DNA from: Misgurnus anguillicaudatus
Lineage: Eukaryota > Chordata > Actinopteri > Cypriniformes > Cobitidae
Direction: 5' to 3'
Assembly (NCBI RefSeq): GCF_027580225.2
Contig: NC_073351.2
Coordinates: 9,838,501-9,902,500, forward strand
Length of the DNA stretch: 64,000 nucleotides
The notes below the pieces were generated by a model. The model had not been told where the DNA came from, made no database searches, and was given only the letters and a program-made list of their open reading frames with translations. The position numbers were made by a program, and so were the translations under genes. Below, one piece after another: positions 55,001 to 64,000 of the stretch; the stretch's first letter is position 1; each line of letters begins with the position of its first letter.

Positions 55001-58000
55001 TTGGGAAATGCGGTGACCAACAACAGTGAAGCGACGCTAACAGATCCACAATTCCGTTCTGCAACGCATCACCCATTCAAAGTTAACTCTTTCGCCGCCA
55101 TTGACGAGATATCTCGTCAATCAAGAGAAAACGCTTCCCCGCCAATGACGAGTATTTCCGTCTTTCCACAATACGGCTATTATCCACTAGGTGGCGCCCT
55201 TCCACAACTTTTTAAACCCGGAAGTATTGCCCTATGGCAAGCGGCTGCTGTTTTAAAGATCGCTCTGAATGGGATCTCTATGAAAAGTCCGTCACAAAAA
55301 TGGAATTATCTCTGCTTTTTGCTCAAAATGTGGTGTTTTTGCAGAAACCTACCCATATTCAAAAGCTGATTACAAAAGAACTACTGAAGGTACGATGAAA
55401 CTTTTATTTGTTTGAAAGCAGAGGGTCTGTTCTTTCATTTGGTATATTGTATGTTTATATATTTGAAGAAGGACATTTTCTGGAAGGCATTAAACTGTTG
55501 TGAAAATTATGAAAAACGCTGGCGCTGGCTGGCAACTTTTTTTAAAAACGCTGGTGGTGAAAGAGTTAATGAGAAGGGTTAACTGTACGTTCACAGCGCA
55601 GCAGACTTGAGCTTCCAAAGTTACCGGAAGTCATTTATTTACAATGGAAGCTGGCATCTCTTAGCTGCAAGGAGCGTCAAATCCATTGGTGTCGCATTTT
55701 GGGCGTTTTGAGCGACCAGAGCGTCAATCAGAAAGTTGAAAGAAGCTCAACTGGAACCAATCGGAATATAGCCTAGACGTTCTTTGCTGGCTGATTCCGG
55801 AGAAACATACGATGTAAACTTTCGTTCCTCAAAACATTAGTTTCGAGAAAACAGACTTCAGAGCAGCCAAAGCATCAACAAGCTTCCGTACTTTTTGACA
55901 AGCGTCCTTGACCGGGCGGCCTGAGCTTCTTTGGAAGCTTAAAGCAACACTAAAGAGTCTTTTTACCTTAAAATAACGTTTCCAAAAAAGTGTCAGTCGT
56001 TCATCCACTCGAAACAGGGTGAATGGCACTTTTACATTCGCTTTGCAGCCCTCTATCGGCCAAAACCATACTAAAGAAGTTTCCAACCGTCGGGTCGCGG
56101 TCCTGTTGTTCGATTGAAAACTACAAAAACTTGCTTTACGGCAGACCTACAATCCAATCAGAGCCAGCTATGCTGCAGTATTTATGGCAGCGGTAATGGA
56201 CAATTACACTTCTAACCTGTAGGGGGAGCAAAGAGCAAAAACTCTTTAGTGTTGCTTTAAGTCTGCGGCGGTGTGAACGTACAGTAACGCTTACACCCTG
56301 AAAATCTGGTTGCAGCACACATAAGGAGAATCTTAAACATGCTCACACTACAAGATTTTAAAATCACGTTGCATGACACAATACATAGCGACACATTTTT
56401 TATAACTTTTAATGTTTACATTTGCTAATGAGTATGCTAGTATCTTTCTACACTTACACACTGTGTTTAAAACCAATGTATTTTCTCCTCAGTTCTTGAG
56501 GCAACAATCATGAAACATTTTCACAGACACGCTATTCACAGAGTCGTGTTGTTTCCACACTTCCACAACCCGTTTCTCCACCTCCGTTGTCTACCGGACA
56601 CGTACAGCAGCTTGTTTTGCAGTCCCTTTTTCAAAAGGTCTGTCATTCACCTCCGTCTACTATTGGCTAATGTGAAAGTAATGATGTAATCATCCTGATT
56701 TAAAATCCTAAATATCAAACATGTTTGATTTGATAGGGGCAGGCAAATATGATATGATCTGTTTGCAGCAAATCGGGAGGTGTAAGATTTGATCTGTAAA
56801 CATCACACATCAGATGATTATCTGAGGCAAACATCGGAACCAGGTAAATTCGGGGCGATAATTCTGTAGTGTGCGCCCGGCTTAAAGTACTAGTAAAACT
56901 AGTGACTATTAGCTGGTGATTATAAAGCTAGTGATTAAAACTGACCTTTTCAACATCAACAATCAACCCTGTGTACAACCTTACATTCTACTGTTCACGC
57001 TCATGAAGCGGTACAGGTGTGTGTGTGTGTGTGTGTTTGCACACACAAAGGAGTTGCAGTGCTATTACAGGAAGCCCAGATGACTCAGTTCCTTAGACTC
57101 ACTGTATTGCCCCGTTATTTCCCCTGATCTCTACTCTCCCTCTTTCTCTCTCTCTTTCTCTCTCGACATTCAAAAAGCAACGGGTGAATGGAAATAAATT
57201 AAGAATAGCACAATGAACCAAACAAATAGAAACAGCATATACTGTACAAACACTTTGAAAAGAAAAACACGCCTCCGCAATCCAAGAAAATAAAGAGGTT
57301 ATTGCTTTTAATATTGGACAGATACTGTCTGTGTGAATCACACAAAACCTTTCAGGAATTTCAGGGACAAACTTTACCACAATCAAAAGATGAAAATAAG
57401 AAATGATTTTTTTTGCCTGAAGACCATTAAGCCTAATTTTACATTTTTGCATTATTTAATTAAAGTCACACTGTGGGATTTTTATTGGCGTTTATATGTC
57501 TATGTGGTGTTTTTAATATGTTTTAAGACAAGCCAATTCATCATTTAACACCATTGATGAGTATTTTCTAAATAAAATTAAAGACAGTTATATACAGATG
57601 AAACACTGCAATGTAGATGACAATTTGAAATCTAAGCACCATTGTATAAACAAAAAAAAAACCCTGCTTCAGCAGCACCCACAGACTTGATAGAGTAGGC
57701 AGGTGCTCTGCTTTGTTTACGGACGTGACGTAATAATGACGCAAAGAAGAATAGCAGCAAACTTATTTTCCCCACAAACATTCATGATAAATACACTAAT
57801 TACAAAGAGATTTGTATATTGCTGTTGTAACTTTTGTACTTATGGTTGTATTACTATTTTAAGTGTATTCATTATTGATTTTCAATTCCAGTACACCTGT
57901 GTCAAGGATGTGACATTAGTCCCTTTCACATGTACATCTTTACTGGTAAATTGCAGTTAACATGTCATAACAGAACCTTTCTTGTAAATCAGTGCTGCAA

Positions 58001-61000
58001 ATTTACCAGTAAGAGAGGTTGTAAGATTGTAAGTCATTTACTGGTAAGCGTTATGTGTGAATGAAAAATAAAGATTGCCGGCATTTAGAACGGACAACGT
58101 CAGACCGTGCTGACAGCTTCGGGCCAATCAGAATGTTTTGATACAGATGACGTGTTTACCCCTGCACTGTTTATGGACATTTTCACACACACGAGCACAT
58201 TTCTCCACCAAAGTTGTTTAAAACAGCTTACCATCTATTTGCCAAATTCCCAACGTCCTTAGCACACTCTCTGTAAAGCCTAATGTGCAAACAGTACTGT
58301 TGTTTAAAGAGCACCTATTGTCCGATTCACGTTTTTAAATTAATTATTCCTTTGGTGTGTAAGTGTGTACAGTATTAGTACATGTTAATGATATGCAAAA
58401 GGTACAAACCCCAAAGTAAACAATGAAGTGAGTTATCGTTTTCAACATAAATCTCTTTTTTTGGACTACAACAAACACACGGATTGTAGGCAATAGTTTA
58501 CTTCCTCGGATTGGTGATGAAGACAAGACTGACATTATCATAATTTCTCCCGCTTCGGACTCACAGCCTTATGATCGAATCTTTCAAACATGGCAAGGAG
58601 CGTCATGCTGCGTTTACACCAACAGCGTTTGAGGCGTCGAATTCAAGTCTACTGCGCCTAGTTTGCTGCTTGAACAGTTTGAATGCATTTGCGCGTCTAC
58701 TTTGCTCTAGACCCGCGGAAAAAGCAAGCATTTGACGCGCATCAGAGGCAAAATCCGCTTCTTGTGGGAGGGGCAAGTGCTATGCGGTTGTCTGTTTGCA
58801 AGATGACTTATGTTGATTGTGCATTTATGGAGAGAGTTCCAGGTTTGTATTTGGTAACCTTACTATAGGGGGAAAATAAACGACACGGGTCGATAAACGT
58901 CATGTGACTCAAATTGAAGTGTGTAACTTATAAGGTTGCCCAATGTCCTCACTTACAAGCGAGGTCCTTTTTATTCCTGTCTCTATAGAAATAAGAACTT
59001 GTGACTGCTCACGGACAATATCAAGCGTTCCTTCATGTTGAATGAGTGACTCCGGGCAGGGCTGCCGCCACAACAGCAAGCAGGCTCCTGATTGGTTAAC
59101 GCGGCACAAAATTCCACCAAAGTTCAAATTTTTCAACTCGGGCATCAGCCGCAAATTCGCGTCAAAGCAAAATGCACAAAATGCACAAAAAGCACCTTTT
59201 GCACGTACCGCGCCAGGCGCTCAATTCACGCCATTCCCGCGTCTAGGCGGTATCACGTCTCCCGTGCCAAATGCCTCATTCGCGCCACGAGACCTCCAGA
59301 CGCGCGTCAACGCATCTTCACATTGACTTACCATTGAAATCACTCACGCTTCACGCCTCTACCGCGGCTGGTGTAAACGCAGCATCACATTTCTAGCTGA
59401 TGTCAGAGATATTGTAAAAATAATGTGGTTGTTTAACCATAAACCATGCGAAACATTGTATAATACCAAATACACAAAATAACACTGTTTTTTAGCAATG
59501 AAATGGGTGCTCTTTAAAGGAACAGTATGTAGGATTTTGGCTAAAACTGGTACTGCAATCACAAAACTTGTGGCTAAAACTGGTACTGCAATCACACAAC
59601 TGGTAGCCAATACACAACATGACAACATAAACATCAGTTGAGGGCTGCAACTCCACTTTTTAAACGACAATATCCTGGCCAGACCACTGTTGTCAGTGAT
59701 ATAAGTATTTGAAATAAAAATGATTTCTTAATCTCTAGTGACAACAGTTCCTTTAAGACGCAGGTTCCGTTTGACGTCGCCTAATGCAATATTGTTTAGT
59801 CATGAGCAACTTAATTTATTGTAATTTACTGAAATGACTGTGTGAAAGAGGCAAGTAAAGGGATTTGATTTCAAAACTGACCTGACCACTTAAATTATAA
59901 ATCACCATTATAAGCTTACAGTAGTTAAATAGGCACCAGTTTAGAAAACTGAATTTTTTATGTACATGCTCAATAATTTATTTTTTTACTAAAAGTTATG
60001 GATTGCAGTTATAAAAATGTCCCAAAACATGAGACAAACTTTTAGAAAGTAAAACCTCATGTTTGCTTTTGTCTAAAAAACTAATTTTAGCCATTGAAGC
60101 ATGAAGTTAAAAATATAGTTCTGTTTATGCATACGCACTGTGTGGCACATATTTCGTCATCTGAATAGTACGGGCAGCGCTGGACTTTTGTACGGCCGGC
60201 ACTCAGCGCAAAAATAAAACTGCCAACTGTTGCCATTTTTGAGAAGCGCAGGGCTTCCATTGGAAACAATTGAAAACATACGCCAGCCGCCAACATAAAT
60301 GCCATGGTGTACACACCCCCTTTAAATCTTTCGTTTTATAAAACCATGCAAAACATGTATTCAGCTCTCTCTGAAATCTTAATTTCACATTCCAAAAACT
60401 TTACTGGCCCTAAAAATAATATTTATCTTCTTATTGTATATTTGTTTTAGCTTTCAGGTTTAAAGTGAAATTTGTCCTGGAGATCTGCGTTTACGAGATT
60501 TACCCATTTCGACAGCTTCAGGGAAGCGGTGTGTGTTCTTATGCACGTGTGTGTGTGTGTGTGTGCACTAAAGGGCCTGCTGAGATCCAGGAACTTGTTG
60601 CGTCGACTCTCTCTCCCCCTCGGTTTCTCCGCCCACTCTATTCAACTTCCTGTCTGTGCGCACACAGTCTCTCTGTATCCCTGCTCGATTAGTGAGTGAC
60701 AAACACACACAACAGGACGACCAACAGGAAAACCCAAACACTGCCTGCACGCGTGTTTCACACACGCAGTTCCAGGAGCAGAACCGACTGCATAAGCATA
60801 CAAACGCACGTGTGCTCAGAAAGGTCAGGGCATTTTGGGGTTGCTGAAAACAGTTTCACCTTTACTGTGTTTCCAGTTGAAAGGGGAATTACAGAGCTTT
60901 GGTCTTTCTCAGGCTGTTGATCACAAGATACAGTGCGACGATAAATGAGTAATATGAATGTGTTCATGTAGACATTTGACTTGAGTCTGGTCCACATTGG

Positions 61001-61560
61001 CGCTTATTCTTAAACACGGTTTCTGTGGCCGGTCACACAAAACATCCTCTTGCATTCATAAATCTCAATGAAAACCAATAGCGTAGGCCGAATATGTACT
61101 AGTTACTGCGGGAAGCCAATCAGATTCTTGATTTGAAAGCCACCATGCCCTTTTGTGCGCAATGGCCTTAGATGGTTAGTGAGCGGACTGCGGGCAGCAT
61201 TAGTGCATGACTTGTGACTGAGACTAGTATTATACCTACTTTGACATCAGGTTCCAACACAGGAGTGATTGACTCTCTTTGGTCTCCTGTATCCATGGAG
61301 ACGCTCCTTTCCCTCTTGGCCTTGGTCTTCATTATCCCACCTACTCCAACGCCAGCGCTTGATTGACTGAGGCTCTTCAATCCAGGGTTGCCAGGAGAAA
61401 TCTGGTTGGATTTGACTCCATGGTTCCCGGACCCACTGCTCTTTGTACCCTGGGTGCCAGCAGGTCCTTGCTGCTGCGCTTGGTTTACATTAGGAAGCTG
61501 TGATTGGGCCCCGCTAGTCACTTGCTTGCCATGATTGGTGAGTTTATTTTCTGAGTGCAT
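29793..61560 (-). CDS. bcl9l: BCL9-like protein (BCL9L), spliced, seven coding exons
   Basis: BCL9L bridges beta-catenin to Pygopus in Wnt-driven transcription in the nucleus (family knowledge). Joined exons: 61560-61236, 52424-52299, 35698-35524, 35140-35056, 34694-32315, 32185-31928, 31012-29793. Total 4569 bases, 1522 residues; human BCL9L has 1499. The start [12 protein letters not shown] aligns with human BCL9L at [12 protein letters not shown]; human has an extra N-terminal piece not found here. Order: basic KAKRERSVS and [11 protein letters not shown] stretches, HD1 for Pygo PHD binding (about 198-237, [11 protein letters not shown] to PRSKLDQ), HD2 for beta-catenin (373-398, [20 protein letters not shown]), HD3 (518-540, [15 protein letters not shown]), and conserved C-terminal [20 protein letters not shown] (about 1270). 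The rest is Pro/Gly/Met/Gln-rich and disordered. It ends NMANMPF, as in the family. The boundary between the first two coding exons is not certain. Confidence 0.95.
31060..31771. mobile_element. Element flanked by a 12-bp direct repeat, bcl9l intron
   Basis: A direct repeat TTAAAAGCAGGT is present at 31048-31059 and 31772-31783. The element begins ACCGTATTTTTCGGTC and ends GGCTTATACTCCGGTACGGT. It shares CTTCGGCTTGGATTTTGTGA and TTTTCTAAATAAACG with 63870-63915. A fold-back is inserted within. Confidence 0.75.
31351..31543. mobile_element. Fold-back hAT-type MITE, 193 bp, TSD GTTTAAAT
   Basis: Nearly perfect inverted arms beginning CAGTGGTTCTCAACTCCAGT. Exact 8-bp repeat GTTTAAAT at 31343-31350 and 31544-31551. 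Nested in the previous element in the last bcl9l intron. Confidence 0.9.
31807..31830. repeat. (TA)n microsatellite
   Basis: A perfect TA run of about 12 units, about 100 bases from the exon 6 donor of bcl9l. Confidence 0.9.
31928..32185 (-). CDS. bcl9l: bcl9l coding exon 6
   Basis: 258 bases, residues 1031-1116 plus one base. Contains [20 protein letters not shown] and [20 protein letters not shown], among the best conserved blocks of BCL9 proteins. Acceptor TCTGCAG, donor GTATAT. Confidence 0.94.
32315..34694 (-). CDS. bcl9l: bcl9l coding exon 5, large exon with HD2 and HD3
   Basis: 2380 bases, residues 238-1030 plus one base. Acceptor TGAGCAG, donor GTAAAA. Holds HD2 (373-398), HD3 (518-540), long Met/Gly/Pro-rich stretches, and a Ser/Pro-rich block with repeated K-S-P motifs ([19 protein letters not shown]) shared with BCL9. 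Confidence 0.95.
35056..35140 (-). CDS. bcl9l: bcl9l coding exon 4 (rest of HD1)
   Basis: 85 bases, residues 209-237: [20 protein letters not shown], then NVPRSKLDQ. Acceptor TTCTGCAG. The donor GTCTGT is weak after its GT, but both sides are in phase 0 and match the family. Confidence 0.9.
35524..35698 (-). CDS. bcl9l: bcl9l coding exon 3 (start of HD1)
   Basis: 175 bases, acceptor CATTTAG, donor GTTAGT. Residues 151-208 plus two bases. Gly/Pro-rich, then [13 protein letters not shown], the first half of the Pygopus-binding HD1. Confidence 0.92.
36365..37468. mobile_element. hAT-type element, 1104 bp, TSD (G/A)CTTACTT
   Basis: Ends AGGGCCCTATAA and TTATAGGGCTCT. Flanking 8-mers GCTTACTT (36357-36364) and ACTTACTT (37469-37476) differ at one base. 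Internal CGGAAT and AAAACGGA repeats near both ends. No transposase. Confidence 0.82.
37159..37216. repeat. (GT)n/(GC)n microsatellite
   Basis: Runs of GT with GC interruptions, inside the hAT element at 36365. Confidence 0.9.
43082..43243. mobile_element. Short TTAA-flanked element, 162 bp
   Basis: TTAA at 43078-43081 and 43244-43247. Right end GGTGAGGAAAGAG with the palindrome TGACGAGATGACTCGTCA, as in the longer copies. The left end CCCTTTCCATGTCAGC is diverged. Probably an internally deleted family member. Confidence 0.7.
44148..44229. mobile_element. Small TTAA-flanked hairpin, 82 bp
   Basis: CCTTGGAGAACCCA at the left and TGGGTTCTCCAAGG at the right, each next to TTAA. A minimal inverted-repeat element. 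Confidence 0.7.
48244..48990 (+). mobile_element. Repeat element carrying a Crypton-like coding remnant
   Basis: Begins near TTATTACACGGCTCTCTGG. Carries a coding remnant at 48451-48750. AGCCGTGTAATAA (48832-48844) is the complement of the left end. It closes with a hairpin at 48847-48987 whose arms are GGGATAATGTAGAGGCAGC and its complement. Limits are approximate. Confidence 0.6.
48451..48750 (+). pseudogene. Fragment resembling the N-terminal part of Crypton/KIAA1958-like (DUF3504) tyrosine recombinases
   Basis: Read in one frame from ATG 48451: MDNFDINF, then [35 protein letters not shown], an in-frame TAA at 48613-48615, then [15 protein letters not shown] and [16 protein letters not shown] and a stop at 48748-48750. 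The order of a T-x-K helix, W-x-L-K, then L-x-x-x-L-R-x-F-Y-A matches my memory of the helical domain ahead of the catalytic domain in Crypton-derived proteins (ZMYM2, QRICH1, KIAA1958 types). No catalytic Arg-His-Arg-Tyr part is present. Broken by the internal stop and truncated; assigned from motif memory only. Confidence 0.5.
50011..51882. repeat. Copy 2 of the GTTCCC(A/G)CACC repeat, interrupted
   Basis: Ends AGAGTTCCCACACCTTAGTT and AAGGACCTGTGGAAACCAT are inverted copies. Flanks ATAAACAC and GTAAACAT agree at 6 of 8. The 1.2-kb element at 50098 is inside. The copy at 53644 lacks that insert. Confidence 0.75.
50098..51298. mobile_element. CAGGGCTC-ended hAT-like element, 1201 bp
   Basis: Left end CAGGGCTCAAAATTAAC, right end AATTTCGAGCCCTG. 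AAATG precedes it and follows it; a full 8-bp duplication is not clear. It contains ATGCGACCAAAATGGTCGCA near the right end. No transposase. Confidence 0.7.
52299..52424 (-). CDS. bcl9l: bcl9l coding exon 2 ([11 protein letters not shown] box)
   Basis: Encodes [20 protein letters not shown] and an acidic run, nearly identical to human BCL9L. Donor GTGAGT at 52298. The acceptor used here is TTGTCCAG at 52425, in phase with the preferred donor upstream. AG dinucleotides at 52422 and 52420 are alternatives, shifting one or two residues. Confidence 0.9.
53000..53034. repeat. (GA)n microsatellite
   Basis: AGAGAGGGAGAGAGGGAG followed by pure GA. A (CT)n run also lies at 52852-52870. Both are in the bcl9l intron just upstream of coding exon 2. 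Confidence 0.9.
53418..54545. mobile_element. Element with AGGCCT(T/A)GT(T/C)CACA ends
   Basis: Left AGGCCTTGTTCACATGGACA and CGGGTATTTTTAT, right ATAAAAATACTTGTGTCCGT and GTGGACTAGGCCT, inverted copies. Copy 3 of the GTTCCC repeat is nested inside. Confidence 0.7.
53644..54366. repeat. Copy 3 of the GTTCCC(A/G)CACC repeat, uninterrupted
   Basis: 723 bp, ends AGGGTTCCCGCACCTTAGTT and GACCCGTGGGAACCCT. It carries both empty sites matching the insertions in copies 1 and 2, so it serves as the internal reference. Confidence 0.8.
54550..55080. repeat. Imperfect long palindrome, about 530 bp
   Basis: Arms include CAGAACGCTTTTCATTTACT and its rough complement near 55045-55080, GGATCCGTTAACATTGCGTC versus CGCTAACAGATCCACA, and ACCACGCTACAGACAAGCCT versus GTGTTTGAAGCGTGGT around 54785-54870. 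No gene. Confidence 0.6.
55087..55565. mobile_element. TTAA-flanked element, 479 bp
   Basis: CTCTTTCGCCGCCA at the left, TGGTGGTGAAAGAG at the right, TTAA at 55083-55086 and 55566-55569. Palindrome TTGACGAGATATCTCGTCAA near the left end. Same family as 14586 and 61898, in opposite orientation. A 127-residue open frame across it has no recognisable domain. Confidence 0.85.
55578..56286. mobile_element. Element with AACTGTACGTTCACA ends, with nested TTAA element
   Basis: Left AACTGTACGTTCACAGCGC, right GGTGTGAACGTACAGT. Nested at 55939-56260 is a second inverted-repeat element, TTAAAGCAACACTAAAGAGT to ACTCTTTAGTGTTGCTTTAA. Confidence 0.7.
55939..56260. mobile_element. TTAA-bounded element AAGCAACACTAAAGAGT, 322 bp
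   Basis: The two 20-base ends are exact inverted copies. Non-coding. Confidence 0.8.
57017..57036. repeat. (GT)n microsatellite
   Basis: A perfect GT run of about ten units. A (CT)-rich run follows at 57137-57163. Confidence 0.9.
58304..59517. mobile_element. TTAA-bounded element with AAGAGCACC ends
   Basis: Left TTAAAGAGCACCTATTG, right AAATGGGTGCTCTTTAA. Another element is nested at about 58605-59388. Confidence 0.7.
58605..59388. mobile_element. Element with TGCTGCGTTTACACCA ends
   Basis: Left TGCTGCGTTTACACCAACAG, right GCTGGTGTAAACGCAGCA, inverted. TCA flanks both ends, a possible 3-bp duplication. Its right end matches 410-445 at the window start. Confidence 0.7.
59514..59756. mobile_element. 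TTAA-bounded element AAGGAAC(A)GT, 243 bp
   Basis: Left TTAAAGGAACAGTATGTAGG, right GACAACAGTTCCTTTAA. Contains a tandem duplication of TGGCTAAAACTGGTACTGCA. It shares its left TTAA with the right end of the preceding element. Confidence 0.75.
61236..61560 (-). CDS. bcl9l: bcl9l coding exon 1
   Basis: Residues 1-108 plus one base. Reads [12 protein letters not shown], then Ser/Gly/Gln-rich sequence, then [18 protein letters not shown]. The chosen donor is GTCAAAGTAG followed by GTATAA at 61235. A second GT four bases earlier (AAA followed by GTAGGT) is possible. Upstream, acceptors at 61660 (TTCTTTAG) or 61642 (TTTGCAG) would begin the exon's 5' UTR. Confidence 0.88.
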
Positions 61561-61897
61561 TTGATTGGCCGGTGGTGGAGAGGAAACTGAGGGGTTTGGG
61601 TTGCAGCAATATGATGCGTCTGTCTGTCAGTGAGACCTGCGCTGCAAACAGACAGACTGCTAAAGAAAGACAAAAAGAGAGATGAAGAGCGTGTAAGTAT
61701 GGCTTCACCCATGTTAATAGAGTACAATGGTAATAATGTGGGATCGGAAACTTTGCTATACAGTTTACGTCACTTTTTTACATGTCTATCAGTTGATTTA
61801 TGTTTATTAAACATGATAACTATGTATTTTTGCATTACGTTTCTTCAGAGCACAGCATCTCTCAAACAGATGTAGATAAGGACAATCTTGTTATTAA

Positions 61898-62435
61898 CTC
61901 ATTCACCGCCAGCCTTTTTGAGAAAAGTTGCCCACCTGCATTTTTGTGATTTTAACAAAATTTTCACAAAATTCCTTGCAGGAAAAATTATTTTCTATAA
62001 ATATATAAACATACAAATTATATAAAATTAAAGAACACACCCTCTGCTTTCAACAAACAATAAACAAACAAACAAACAAACAAAATGGGGAAAAAACGTT
62101 TCATTATATATTTACTTTTTCTACTTAATTTAACCACTGAAATATGGATATTTCTTTTCAAAAATACAACATTTTGAGCAAAAAGCTTAAAAAAAATTGC
62201 GTTTTTGTAAAGGAATTTATGTTAGACATCAGACTCAGAATGACTATCAAACATAAAGGTAGTTAAAATAAATCATTAAGTCTTTTTAACTTCCGTTTTT
62301 GATAAATTCGATTTGGCATCTGGTGGATAAAAGCGGTATTACACTTTCACTTTGAAATTCGTCTAGAAAGGCTTATTTATTAGTTAAATATGAACTCATA
62401 AATGACGAGATAACTCGTCAATGGCGGTGAATGAG
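61898..62435. mobile_element. TTAA-flanked element, 538 bp
   Basis: CTCATTCACCGCCAGCC at the left, ATGGCGGTGAATGAG at the right, TTAA at 61894-61897 and 62436-62439. Palindrome TGACGAGATAACTCGTCA near the right end. An (AAAC)n run lies at about 62060-62085. Confidence 0.85.
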
Positions 62436-62439
62436 TTAA

Positions 62440-64000
62440 GGGGTGCTGTTAAACTTTACTTCAATTTAATCGTTTGCAGAACAATCGCATTTACAATGCG
62501 GCATTCCCAACGTTATATTTCCTTTCAAAAGGTTTCATTTACGTACCTCACTGGGATGAAGATCCAACAAACAAGAACATTCCGATGTCTCTTCACTTCA
62601 CAAGCACTGATCTGTAACACACAAAGCGGGTTTGAATTATTATGACATTTTTATTAATGCTATCAATCTTATATAACACATGAACAATAAAAAACTAATT
62701 TTGAACAAAAATTAAAATGAAAAACAAATTCCACGATAGACATTTTACTAACTATAAGTAACTTGGTCAACTATTAGTCTTGTCGTCTACCATTAGAGTA
62801 TTAGTAGGCTGTCTTCTCAATCTCCATAAGCCCTTTAGTTGACATGATCACCCAATAGTAGGGCTGAACTAGAATATTAGATTATTTGTGCGTTGTGTTG
62901 GCATTCGATTTTCAATTTTGAGATTTCAATATTCTTTTAAACAAAATTATTAGCGTTAATGCAGAGCCTCTGCCAAGCAGGAAGTGCGCTTTACACTCGC
63001 GCTCTATAGGCGGCACTGAGAGACTGGTTTGTGTTTAACTAAATAAAAACTAATCCATGATGACGACAACTATGACGAAAACTTAACAAATAAAAATGAG
63101 ACGAAAGTGTCAGTGATGGATAGAATCTCTGTGTGGACGGGAGCTTAGATGCACACACAAAACTAAGGGACTTCATATGGCGTATTTTCATAAACGCACA
63201 TACTTCGTATGTGCAGGTCATGCATACAGGAGTATGTAGGCCAGGAGAGGTATTGCAATTTGTTGCAATGTGCATGTCTTGGGTACCCGTACAAGTCAAA
63301 TGATGTATACTTGGCAAAGCTGTGCATTCGACCCTGTGGGTACCCTCGCATACATATAAAAAAGTTGCAACAGTAATACACTGTAAAAATGATATCAAAT
63401 CCACATATATTTTTCTTAAAGGAAAACACCACTGTTTTTCAATATTTTACTTTGTTCTTACCTCAACTTAGAAAAATTGATACATACCTATCTTTTTTCA
63501 ATGTATGCACTAAATCTTTGTATATCGTGTCGTGAAGGTGTTAGCATTTAGCCTAGCCCCATTCGTTCCATAGGATCCAAACAGGGATGAATTTAGAAGC
63601 CACCAAGCACTTCCATGTTTTTCGCTATTTAAAGACTGTTACATGAGTAGTTACACGAGTAAGTATGGAGGCACAAAATAAAATGTGGTGATATTTTTTA
63701 AGCAGATAAAAATGACCTCGAGCGCAGTAATATTGACAGAAGTTTGAACGATATGATGAGTAATCAGGAGTGAAGATGTTACTGCGCCAGAGGTCGAAGT
63801 GCTGCAAACTATACAATATAGTTCTCATTTTTATCTGCTTAAAAAAATCGCCACGTTTTATTTTATTTTGTTCTTCGGCTTGGATTTTGTGAAATCATTT
63901 TCTAAATAAACGCGACGTATAGTCAAGTGCAACTTATAGATGTTTTTTTCGTCATCAAAACGCATTTTTGACTGATGCGATTTATACTCCGGAGCGACTT
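62440..64000. other. Sequence upstream of bcl9l coding exon 1
   Basis: No exon recognised. 62860-62940 starts GTAGGGCTGAACTAGAATAT, perhaps one end of a hAT-like repeat. 63870-64000 repeats 31650-31765 and is cut by the window edge (ends ATACTCCGGAGCGACTT). Confidence 0.4.

Larger units (their letters stand above)
52425..61235. other. bcl9l intron 1, background
   Basis: Outside listed elements, 56290-57460 and 57560-58300 show no gene, only AT-rich sequence and simple repeats. 59760-61230 includes a GT run (60547-60564) and no gene. No conserved exon was found between coding exons 1 and 2. Confidence 0.4.

Noticed and set aside
54986..55369. 127-codon plus-strand frame
   Set aside because: It crosses from a palindromic repeat into a TTAA element, so it is not one inherited coding unit.
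63039..63404. 121-codon minus-strand frame upstream of bcl9l
   Set aside because: No similarity to the extra N-terminal residues of human BCL9L and no splice context; treated as chance.

Overview
The window looks like nuclear DNA of a ray-finned fish, most likely a cyprinid (inference). Genes are split by GT-AG introns, the DNA is AT-rich, and introns and spacers are packed with short DNA transposons of the kind common in carp-like fishes. Three protein-coding genes are recognised and their splice junctions read by eye: ddx6 (minus), cxcr5 (plus) and bcl9l (minus). The order and orientation match the DDX6-CXCR5-BCL9L block of human 11q23, which supports the identity of all three.

Layout. 1-1765: repeats downstream of ddx6. 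1765-24090: ddx6 on the minus strand, 14 exons, encoding a 484-residue DEAD-box helicase of P-bodies; its introns hold four hAT-type elements of 1.1-1.35 kb with 8-bp target duplications plus many smaller repeats. 24090-26640: head-to-head spacer between ddx6 and cxcr5, with palindromic repeats. 26665-28932: cxcr5 on the plus strand, two coding exons, a 378-residue chemokine receptor. 29245-61660: bcl9l on the minus strand, tail-to-tail with cxcr5; seven coding exons give a 1522-residue Wnt/beta-catenin co-activator scaffold with HD1, HD2 and HD3 in order. Two of its introns (16.6 and 8.8 kb) are transposon nests. 61660-64000: sequence upstream of the first recognised bcl9l coding exon, with a TTAA-flanked element and a repeat cut by the window edge.

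The genes do not form a pathway. DDX6 acts in mRNA decay and translational repression, CXCR5 in lymphocyte homing and BCL9L in Wnt transcription; they are linked by old synteny. The more unusual content is in the mobile DNA: a broken coding remnant resembling Crypton-type tyrosine recombinases (48.4-48.75 kb), fold-back elements of nearly equal length but different sequence, insertions whose empty sites are readable in other repeat copies in the window, a family of TTAA-flanked elements, and a five-layer nest at 47.1-52.0 kb. In ddx6 there is a GC-AG intron in the DEAD domain and an intron nine bases after the stop codon. I see no CRISPR array, operon or intact transposase.
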